Assembly: GCA_013042825.1 (NCBI GenBank)
Contig: JABDPL010000119.1
Coordinates: forward strand, 1 to 20,700
Direction: 5' to 3'
Length of the DNA stretch: 20,700 nt
Source: Flavobacteriaceae bacterium
GTDB lineage: Bacteria > Bacteroidota > Bacteroidia > Flavobacteriales > Flavobacteriaceae
In this document: one piece after another, positions 13,627 through 19,670 of the stretch
Layout: every line of letters begins with the position of its first letter
Numbering within the stretch: the stretch's first letter is position 1
Notes under the pieces: generated by a model
What the model saw: the letters and a program-made list of their open reading frames with translations, nothing else
Database searches by the model: none
Told to the model about the DNA's origin: nothing
Position numbers and translations under genes: made by a program

Positions 13627-15453
13627 ATGGAGTATTTAAAGAAACTCTCTTACTTCATAACACCTTATAAGCGTTATGGCGTACTGAACGTAGTCTGCAA
13701 TGTCTTTTATGCCCTGTTCAGTACCCTGGCCATGGTCTCGCTCATGCCGATGATCAATGTGCTGTTCGGTGAAGGTGAAAAGGTTTATATCAAGCCGGTT
13801 TATGAGGGATTGAACGGCATTAAAACCTATGTTCAGGACATCATGAATTATTTCATCACCACAACTACCGATGCTCATGGCGCCCAGCGTGCACTGCTTT
13901 ATATGATAGTACTTATCATCAGCCTTTTCCTCTTAAAAAATCTTTTTAATTACCTGGCCCTGTATTTCATTACCTTTCTTCGGAACGGTGTGCTGAAGGA
14001 CCTGAGAAATGCAATTTATCGCAAAGTCACCACCTTGCCGATCTCCTATTATTCCGAACAAAAGAAAGGTGATATTATCGCCAGGATTTCCGGTGATGTT
14101 AATGAAGTAAAAAATTCCCTGCTCGCGGTTTTGGAATTGATCATCAAGGAACCGCTAACCATACTGTTTGCCATCCTGGCCATGTTCGCCATTTCGGTGA
14201 AATTGACGGTGTTTGTATTCATCTTTATACCGGTGGCCGGATTAATTATTTCCCGGATCGGTAAGAGCCTGAAGCGGAAATCAGACCGCGTTCAAAAAGA
14301 ACAGGGGGAATTCCTTTCGACTCTTGAAGAAACCCTGAGCGGTTTAAAGGTCATTAAGGGATTTAATGCCGAGGATCAGTTTCAGAAAAAATTCGACGCA
14401 TCAACACAACGATTCTACAGGTTTTCAAATATACTGATGAACCGACAGAACCTGGCGTCACCCACAAGTGAATTCCTCGGCATACTCACCATTGCAGCAC
14501 TATTATGGTATGGTGGAAGCATGGTTTTAGTAGAACAGACACTCTCCGGAGGGGCATTCATCGGTTATATGGCCCTGGCCTATCAAATCCTTACCCCGGC
14601 TAAGGCCATTTCCAAGGCATCGTATAAGGTAAAGGCCGGCAATGCAGCGGCAGACCGTGTGCTTCAAATACTGGACACTGGATCCGCCTTAGAGGATAAA
14701 GCCGACGCCACTGATAAGACCGAATTCTCCGATAGGATTTTACTGGAAAATATCGGATTCAAATATGATGATGATCCCGTATTGAATGATTTATCAATAG
14801 GTATTAAAAAAGGAATGACCTTAGCCCTCGTCGGTCAATCGGGAAGTGGAAAATCGACTGTTGCTAATTTGATCATGCGCTTCTACGATGTTCAGGAAGG
14901 CCGCATTTTAATAGATGGTGTGGATATCAGGGATATGACTAAATTTTCTCTTCGACGTCTGATCGGACTGGTAACGCAAGATTCCATTCTTTTTAATGAT
15001 TCGGTAAAAAACAATATTCTTTTAGGTAAACCGGAAGCCACCGACGATGAGATCATCGAAGCGCTAAAAGTCGCGAATGCCTGGGAATTCGTAAAAGACC
15101 TTCCACAAGGCATCAATACCAATATTGGAGATGCGGGAAATAAATTGTCCGGCGGACAGAAACAACGGTTGAGTATTGCCAGAGCCGTTATCAAGAATCC
15201 ACCTATAATGATACTCGATGAGGCCACCTCTGCCCTTGATACCGAAAGCGAGCGCCTGGTGCAGCAGGCTTTGGAGAATATGATGAAAAACAGAACTTCA
15301 ATAGTTATAGCCCACAGACTTTCTACAATTCAGAGTGCAGATAACATAATAGTTATGCAAAAGGGCAAGATCGTCGAACAAGGCAGGCACAAGGAACTTC
15401 TCGCCAAAACTGGCACCTACAAGAACCTGGTCGAAATGCAATCCTTCCAATAA
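13627..15453 (+). CDS. MsbA-like ABC exporter (fused membrane and ATPase domains)
   Basis: Homodimeric half-transporter that probably flips or exports a lipid or lipid-linked glycan across the inner membrane. Residues 1-335 are a type IV exporter membrane domain with six hydrophobic segments and the coupling-helix region LPISYYSEQKKGDIIARISG and TLSGLKVIKGFNAE. Residues 370-605 are the nucleotide-binding domain: Walker A GQSGSGKST (403-411), Q-loop Gln451 in VTQDSILF, signature LSGGQKQR (507-514), Walker B IMILDEATSALD (527-538) and H-loop His563 in IAHRLST. 608 residues is the usual length. Gene order with the glycosyltransferase and mutase suggests a surface polysaccharide or lipid pathway, but multidrug export is also possible. 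Confidence 0.93.
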   Translation: MEYLKKLSYFITPYKRYGVLNVVCNVFYALFSTLAMVSLMPMINVLFGEGEKVYIKPVYEGLNGIKTYVQDIMNYFITTTTDAHGAQRALLYMIVLIISLFLLKNLFNYLALYFITFLRNGVLKDLRNAIYRKVTTLPISYYSEQKKGDIIARISGDVNEVKNSLLAVLELIIKEPLTILFAILAMFAISVKLTVFVFIFIPVAGLIISRIGKSLKRKSDRVQKEQGEFLSTLEETLSGLKVIKGFNAEDQFQKKFDASTQRFYRFSNILMNRQNLASPTSEFLGILTIAALLWYGGSMVLVEQTLSGGAFIGYMALAYQILTPAKAISKASYKVKAGNAAADRVLQILDTGSALEDKADATDKTEFSDRILLENIGFKYDDDPVLNDLSIGIKKGMTLALVGQSGSGKSTVANLIMRFYDVQEGRILIDGVDIRDMTKFSLRRLIGLVTQDSILFNDSVKNNILLGKPEATDDEIIEALKVANAWEFVKDLPQGINTNIGDAGNKLSGGQKQRLSIARAVIKNPPIMILDEATSALDTESERLVQQALENMMKNRTSIVIAHRLSTIQSADNIIVMQKGKIVEQGRHKELLAKTGTYKNLVEMQSFQ

Positions 15454-15454
15454 A

Positions 15455-15482
15455 AAAGAGACGAACATCAGTCCGCCTCTTT
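15455..15482 (+). terminator. Weak hairpin just after the ABC exporter gene
   Basis: AAAGAG (15455-15460) pairs with CTCTTT (15477-15482), with a possible inner CG/CG pair. It is not followed by a T run on the plus strand; on the minus strand it is followed by TTTTTT. It may be a weak terminator or an RNA-processing stem. Confidence 0.35.
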
Positions 15483-15486
15483 CGCC

Positions 15487-15624
15487 ATGAATTACCACAT
15501 TTGGGGAAATGGTAACATCAAGTCGGTTAAGCGATGTAAAACTAACGCATTTCTACCTATTTTACAAAAAAAATATGCATTTTATCGATTATTATATGCT
15601 TTTCATCGATATTTTTTAATTTAA
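15487..15624 (+). CDS. Doubtful 45-residue basic ORF
   Basis: ATG 15487 to TAA 15622 encodes a 45-residue peptide starting MNYHIWGNGNIKSVKRCKTN and ending LLYAFHRYFLI. It is rich in K, R, Y and F and has almost no acidic residues. The 21-bp-period repeat at 15573-15610 lies in frame and gives YAFYRLL followed by YAFHRYF. There is no good ribosome-binding site, and codon use cannot be judged at this length. It may be chance in AT-rich DNA; no family was recognised. Confidence 0.2.
   Translation: MNYHIWGNGNIKSVKRCKTNAFLPILQKKYAFYRLLYAFHRYFLI
15573..15610. repeat. Two 17-bp direct repeats with a 21-bp period
   Basis: ATATGCATTTTATCGAT (15573-15589) and ATATGCTTTTCATCGAT (15594-15610) share both 6-bp ends (ATATGC and ATCGAT) with an altered middle. 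The 21-bp period equals two helical turns, as expected for a pair of operator half-sites, and also seven codons. Confidence 0.7.
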
Positions 15625-15736
15625 TATCCTGTATTTCAGGGTTTTAAAATTTTAATGTTTTTTTTATAAAAAATCTGTATTTCGAGCTTAAACTTTTCTA
15701 ATTTATCCCAGTCTAAATAAGGAAATCATCAATTGC

Positions 15737-16279
15737 GTGAATACCGACGACGAACTGATAGCGAATCTTAAATCGCCCGAATCCCGCGAACAAGGCTTCA
15801 GAGAGCTGATGACGCTGTATAAGGAGCGGCTGTACTGGCATATACGGAAGATAGTCTATTCCCATGATGATGCAGACGATGTGCTACAGAATACATTCAT
15901 TAAAATTTATAGGAATATCGACGGTTTTAAAGGTCAGAGCAAACTCTACTCCTGGATGTATCGCATAGCGACCAACGAAGCCATTTCACATATAAATGCC
16001 AATGCCAAACGCATGAAAATATCGAGCGAGGAGGTTCAGGAGCAGGCTGTGCAAAACCTTAAAGCCGATATCTATTTTGATGGAGACGAGATTCAGTTGA
16101 AGCTTCAGCAAGCCATCGCCACTTTACCACAGAAGCAGCAATTGGTTTTCAATATGAAATACTTCGATGATCTGAAATATAAAGACATGTCTGAGATCCT
16201 TGAGACCAGCGAAGGCGCCTTGAAGGCCTCGTATCATCACGCGGTTAAAAAAATTGAGAGTTTTCTCACCAAAGATTAA
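15737..16279 (+). CDS. ECF-type RNA polymerase sigma factor
   Basis: Alternative sigma factor of 180 residues that redirects RNA polymerase, probably in response to an envelope signal. Sigma region 2 spans about 20-92 with DDADDVLQNTFIKIYRNI (44-61) and the 2.4 part SKLYSWMYRIATNEAISHI. Region 4 spans about 118-176 with LPQKQQLVFNMKYFDDLKYKDM (130-151) and the helix-turn-helix ILETSEGALKASYHHAVKKI. There is no region 1.1 or 3, as expected for ECF factors. The start is GTG 15737; no ATG or TTG lies upstream in frame before the region loses coding character. It is the first gene of a three-gene operon, 32 nt upstream of the candidate anti-sigma gene. The lack of a housekeeping promoter upstream would fit autoregulation. 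Confidence 0.93.
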   Translation: MNTDDELIANLKSPESREQGFRELMTLYKERLYWHIRKIVYSHDDADDVLQNTFIKIYRNIDGFKGQSKLYSWMYRIATNEAISHINANAKRMKISSEEVQEQAVQNLKADIYFDGDEIQLKLQQAIATLPQKQQLVFNMKYFDDLKYKDMSEILETSEGALKASYHHAVKKIESFLTKD

Positions 16280-16311
16280 ACCTTTTAGTATAACTTGAGT
16301 CAAAACTTGTA

Positions 16312-16818
16312 ATGAGTAAACCTTTAAACGACATAAATGAACCGGGATTCAAGTCTCCGGATGGCTATTTCGAAAATTTCGAGGAAGCATTGCTTGCGCG
16401 AATCAAGACTGAGGAGCTTAAGCGATCTGTAGACGACCATGGTCACCGGTTACCTGAGGATTACTTCAGCTCGTTTGAAGACCGGGTGATGGATAAATTG
16501 ACTCCTGCGCAAACAAAGGTCATTCCTTTGTTTAACAGGAAAAAATTATACTATGTTTCCGGAATTGCGGCCGCCATCATTATTCTTGTCGCCGTGTTCG
16601 TTAATCGAGGCGAAACAGCTGATGGCACGCTTAACTATGAAACCGTTGAAAATTACATAATCGAACAGGATGTCAGTGCGTATGAGATTGCTTCGCTGCT
16701 TACCGAAGAAGAGATCGACGCGATCGGGCTTGAGATTATTTCTGATGAAATGACAGATGAAACCCTGGAAGACTACCTTTTGAATAACATAGAATTAGAA
16801 GAGATTATAGAACAATAA
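16312..16818 (+). CDS. Single-pass membrane protein with duplicated N-terminal motif, candidate anti-sigma factor
   Basis: Unrecognised 168-residue protein. The N-terminal 75 residues contain two copies of one motif: FKSPDGYFENFEEALLARI (13-31) and HRLPEDYFSSFEDRVMDKL (45-63), each a Pro-x-x-Tyr-Phe turn leading into an amphipathic helix. One transmembrane helix follows (about 80-97, VSGIAAAIIILVAVFV), flanked by RKK on the N-terminal side, which places the duplicated part in the cytoplasm and the strongly acidic C-terminal 65 residues (ending NNIELEEIIEQ) outside. Position directly after an ECF sigma gene, topology and a cytoplasmic helical domain fit an anti-sigma factor, but no zinc-type ASD motif (HxxxCxxC) is present. 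The function is inferred from context. Confidence 0.85.
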   Translation: MSKPLNDINEPGFKSPDGYFENFEEALLARIKTEELKRSVDDHGHRLPEDYFSSFEDRVMDKLTPAQTKVIPLFNRKKLYYVSGIAAAIIILVAVFVNRGETADGTLNYETVENYIIEQDVSAYEIASLLTEEEIDAIGLEIISDEMTDETLEDYLLNNIELEEIIEQ

Positions 16819-16829
16819 TACTAAGGGCA

Positions 16830-17300
16830 ATGAAACGATTAATTTTACCAGTACTCCTACTTATGATGACCCTGGCGAGTTGGGCGCAACCCGGTGAGCA
16901 GCAGATGCAGGAACGCATCAAGGCACAGAAAGTGGCCTTTATTACAGAGCGATTAAACCTGTCGTCTGAAGAAGCCCAGAATTTCTGGCCGATTTATAAT
17001 GCCTACGAGGCGAAGATCAATGATATGAGACAAAACGATCTCAGGGAGGTCAGGCAAGCCATGCGCCGTGGTAGCCTTTCCGATAAGGAAGCTCAGGATC
17101 TTCTGGACCGGTTTATGGCCGTTGAAGATAAGATGCATGAAACCAAGAAACAACTGGTGAAAGACCTTAGCGGAACTCTTCCTCCTCAAAAAATAATTCA
17201 GCTCAAATCAGCTGAAGATGCGTTCAACAGAAAGCTGCTTGAAATGCTGAAGCAACGCCGAGAAAAAATGCAGAACCGGCGTAATAAGAACATCCCTTAA
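16830..17300 (+). CDS. Exported Spy/CpxP-like helical protein of the ECF sigma operon
   Basis: Predicted periplasmic protein of 156 residues with a signal peptide (residues 1-19, cut after SWA before QPGEQQ). The mature part is almost entirely charged helix: QERIKAQKVAFITERLNLSSEEAQNFWPIYNAYEAKINDM, a helix over RREVRQAMRRG-type sequence, then KEAQDLLDRFMAVEDKMHETKKQLVKDLSGTLPPQKIIQLKSAED. 'ITERLNLSSEEAQNFWPIYN' and 'LPPQKIIQL' are the pattern of the LTxxQ/Spy superfamily and of proteins annotated in Bacteroidota as sensors of ECF-type sigma factors. It lies 11 nt after the candidate anti-sigma gene and is the last gene of the operon. The likely role is a periplasmic chaperone or signal sensor, as CnrX is for CnrY-CnrH in Cupriavidus. 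Confidence 0.87.
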   Translation: MKRLILPVLLLMMTLASWAQPGEQQMQERIKAQKVAFITERLNLSSEEAQNFWPIYNAYEAKINDMRQNDLREVRQAMRRGSLSDKEAQDLLDRFMAVEDKMHETKKQLVKDLSGTLPPQKIIQLKSAEDAFNRKLLEMLKQRREKMQNRRNKNIP

Positions 17301-17302
17301 AT

Positions 17303-17328
17303 AAGAGGCCATTGGCCTCTTTTTTATT
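17303..17328 (+). terminator. Strong terminator ending the sigma operon
   Basis: AAGAGGCC (17303-17310), loop ATT, GGCCTCTT (17314-17321), followed by a T run. The 8-bp perfect stem also works, with a shorter T run, for the convergent lipoprotein gene, whose stop codon (17324-17326) lies inside the T tract. Confidence 0.85.
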
Positions 17329-18400
17329 TGAATAACAGTTTACTCACGCGGCCCTTACCCGCGGCAAAGGCCGTACTATCATTCAAGAACCGTATGGTAT
17401 AGAATTCACTTTCACTGAGTTGGATCCAATTAAATCCTCCATCATTACTAACATCTACACCGTCAAATCCAACAGCCACCAGGCCGTTACCCCGGCTTCC
17501 CGGGATAAATTGCACACAACTCCGGTAACCGGGACCTCCGTCTATTAATTTCCAGGTTTTTCCGCCATCTTCTGTCCGCATCTTATTCCCGAAATTACTT
17601 TCCGGATCTGTATAATCACCGCCAATGGCATATCCGATCTGTTCATTGTAAAAATCGATAGAATATATGCCGGTGGTGGGTTTGCCCTGAAGAATGGGCG
17701 TTTCATATATCGCCCAGGTATTTCCCTTATCAGGGGTAAATAGTATACTGCTCTTCATACCGCCGGTTGCAACCCAGGCCTTGTCGCCATAAATGGCGAT
17801 ATTGGTGTCACTTGCTGCGAATGCAGCTTCACCCGGCTCAGCTTCCGGCAGATCAGAACAAGGCAATTTAATCCAATTTCTTCCACCATCCCTTGTGATG
17901 ATTATACTCATGCAGTCGTCTGTAGGATCCCCTATGGCTAAACCCTCCTCGGCATTCCAGAACTCCATGGAATCGTAAAATACCTTCTCGTGATCTTCCT
18001 TGTAAACCACGATTTCATGCCCGGCCTCTAGGCTGAACAAAAGGGCGGGATTGCCAATGGCCAAGCCATATCCCATATTATCGCCTACCGCTAAAGCGCG
18101 AAAGTTGGGCTTAATGGTATCGTATTCCAGTTCGACCATAGGAGGCATGATATATTCGCCACTTCCGGGCAGGATATCATTCCCCGGATTAAAGAAAGAT
18201 CCGAACCGGCCATCGGAAGTCAGAAATGCAGCTCCTTCAACGCCTTTTAAGACCTCAAGTGCACGCACATTTATGCTGCTATCGATAAGGATATTCCTGA
18301 TCTCTACATCCGAGATACTGATAAAGGACGCCTCCGGGGTTTCCCCGCAGGAAAAAACCATAATTAAGGCAACAATGGTGATACAGCATATGTTTTTCAT
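17324..18400 (-). CDS. Lipoprotein with Asp-box (BNR/YCF48-like) beta-propeller
   Basis: Predicted envelope lipoprotein of 358 residues with lipobox VFSC (Cys18). The mature part contains four Asp-box motifs, S/T-x-D-x-G-x-x-W: TRDGGRNW (169-176), TPDKGNTW (222-229), TEDGGKTW (276-283) and SNDGGFNW (318-325), spaced 42-54 residues apart. Between them are blade strands of the type IGYAIGGDY, GLAIGDP and AFAAGKG. These are features of sialidase/YCF48-like propellers; such proteins are often annotated merely as 'oxidoreductase' in this phylum. No sialidase catalytic arginine triad could be recognised, so a binding or scaffold role is more likely than hydrolysis. The gene is divergent from rsmB and convergent with the sigma operon. 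TAGATTTA (18428-18421, reverse strand) might serve as a poor -7 element. Confidence 0.88.
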   Translation of the reverse strand: MKNICCITIVALIMVFSCGETPEASFISISDVEIRNILIDSSINVRALEVLKGVEGAAFLTSDGRFGSFFNPGNDILPGSGEYIMPPMVELEYDTIKPNFRALAVGDNMGYGLAIGNPALLFSLEAGHEIVVYKEDHEKVFYDSMEFWNAEEGLAIGDPTDDCMSIIITRDGGRNWIKLPCSDLPEAEPGEAAFAASDTNIAIYGDKAWVATGGMKSSILFTPDKGNTWAIYETPILQGKPTTGIYSIDFYNEQIGYAIGGDYTDPESNFGNKMRTEDGGKTWKLIDGGPGYRSCVQFIPGSRGNGLVAVGFDGVDVSNDGGFNWIQLSESEFYTIRFLNDSTAFAAGKGRVSKLLFK

Positions 18401-18426
18401 AGTATTTAAATGTAATTAAATAAATC

Positions 18427-18434
18427 TACCTTTG
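18427..18434 (+). promoter_or_regulatory. -7 element of the rsmB-like gene
   Basis: TACCTTTG is a perfect TAnnTTTG match 18 nt before ATG 18453. The -33 region is poor. It argues against the TTG start at 18432, which would lie inside the element. Confidence 0.5.
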
Positions 18435-18452
18435 CCATCACATTTAGCCCAT

Positions 18453-19670
18453 ATGCGTTTACACAGAAATCTTTGCCTGGCGGTTATAGACGGTCTTCAC
18501 GACATTTTCAATTCGGGATACTATGCCGATAAGGTGGTTCAAATTCTTCTCAAACGTGATAAACGCTGGGGTAGCCGGGATCGGGGCTTCATAGCAGAGA
18601 CCATATATGAAATTGTACGCTACAAGCGTCTTTATGCTGAAATCGCTGATGTTAAAGGACCCTTCAGCCGTCCGGACCTCTGGCGAATTCTCGCCGTATG
18701 GGTTGTGCTAAAGGGTATTCCACTACCCGATTGGGATTATTTCTCAAAGGTGCCTAAACGCCGGATCAAGGGACGGTTTGATGAGCTTTCAAATATCCGG
18801 AAATTCAGGGAGTCCGTGCCGGACTGGCTTGATGAACTCGGCTCTTCGGAATTGGGTGAGGGCACCTGGACAAAGGAACTCCATGCGCTTAATAAACAAG
18901 CTGATGTCATCCTAAGGGTCAATACCCTAAAGACTTCCAAAGAAAAACTGATAGACATCCTGCAAAACGAGGGCATTGAAACCTCAGCTATTCCAGGGTA
19001 TCCGAGCGCTTTAAAACTCAGTAAACGCGCTAATGTTTTTAAAACCAAAGCTTTTAAAAACGGTCTTTTTGAAGTACAGGACGCCTCCTCTCAATTGGTC
19101 GCACCTTTTCTCGAGGTCAAGCCCGGGATGCGAGTGGTTGATTGTTGCGCCGGCGCCGGTGGAAAAACATTACATCTAGCGGCGCTTATGCAAAATAAGG
19201 GTCAACTGATCGCAATGGACATCCATCAAAATAAACTCCGGGAACTGAAGTTAAGGGCCAGGCGAAATGGTGTTCATAATGTATCGATCCGGCCTATTGA
19301 TTCGACCAAACCGATTAAAAAATTATACGACAAAGCCGATGCTGTTTTAATCGACGCACCATGCTCTGGATTAGGCGTACTTAAGCGAAATCCTGACGCT
19401 AAATGGAAACTCGATCGTAATTTTCTGGACCGTGTTCGTACCATCCAAAAAGACATTCTGCAGCGATATTCTAAAATGGTAAAGCCCGGCGGAAAGCTGG
19501 TTTATGCCAGCTGTTCTATCCTGCCCTCTGAAAACCAGGACCAGGTTAATAATTTTTTGAACTCAGAGCCCGGAAAAGACTTTATATTTGTAAAGGAACA
19601 GACCATTCTATCCAGTGAATCGGGATATGATGGTTTTTACATGGCGCAATTAATAAGAAAATCAGAATGA
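18453..19670 (+). CDS. RsmB-family rRNA/RNA cytosine-C5 methyltransferase
   Basis: SAM-dependent enzyme that methylates C5 of a cytosine in RNA, most likely 16S rRNA, in the cytoplasm. The 405-residue protein has an N-terminal helical NusB-like or RNA-binding part, then a PUA-like region leading to LFEVQDASSQLVAPFL (205-220). The SAM motif VVDCCAGAGGKTLHLAAL spans 228-245. The two cysteines of the m5C mechanism are both present: Cys304 in DAPCSGLGVLKRNP (motif IV) and the nucleophile Cys354 in YASCSILPSEN (motif VI). The order and motifs match RsmB/NOL1 proteins, but several paralogues (RsmB, RsmF, archaeal types) share them, so the gene symbol is left open. The gene overlaps the downstream endonuclease start by 4 nt (ATGA). 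Confidence 0.92.
   Translation: MRLHRNLCLAVIDGLHDIFNSGYYADKVVQILLKRDKRWGSRDRGFIAETIYEIVRYKRLYAEIADVKGPFSRPDLWRILAVWVVLKGIPLPDWDYFSKVPKRRIKGRFDELSNIRKFRESVPDWLDELGSSELGEGTWTKELHALNKQADVILRVNTLKTSKEKLIDILQNEGIETSAIPGYPSALKLSKRANVFKTKAFKNGLFEVQDASSQLVAPFLEVKPGMRVVDCCAGAGGKTLHLAALMQNKGQLIAMDIHQNKLRELKLRARRNGVHNVSIRPIDSTKPIKKLYDKADAVLIDAPCSGLGVLKRNPDAKWKLDRNFLDRVRTIQKDILQRYSKMVKPGGKLVYASCSILPSENQDQVNNFLNSEPGKDFIFVKEQTILSSESGYDGFYMAQLIRKSE

Larger units (their letters stand above)
15454..15736. other. 283-bp AT-rich intergenic region upstream of the sigma operon
   Basis: No recognised gene. It holds, in order, the weak hairpin at 15455-15482, a second hairpin (TTACC-ATTT / AAAT-GGTAA, 15492-15515), a third small one (ACATC / GATGT, about 15515-15537), two 17-bp near-identical repeats (15573-15610) and two copies of CTGTATTTC (15629-15637 and 15675-15683). 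No TAnnTTTG promoter was found upstream of the sigma gene. A 45-codon ORF (15487-15624) overlaps the left half. Confidence 0.6.

Noticed and set aside
14892..15227. 111-codon reverse-strand frame opposite the ABC ATPase domain
   Set aside because: The sense frame carries all ABC motifs; the antisense frame is a mirror of its codon bias.
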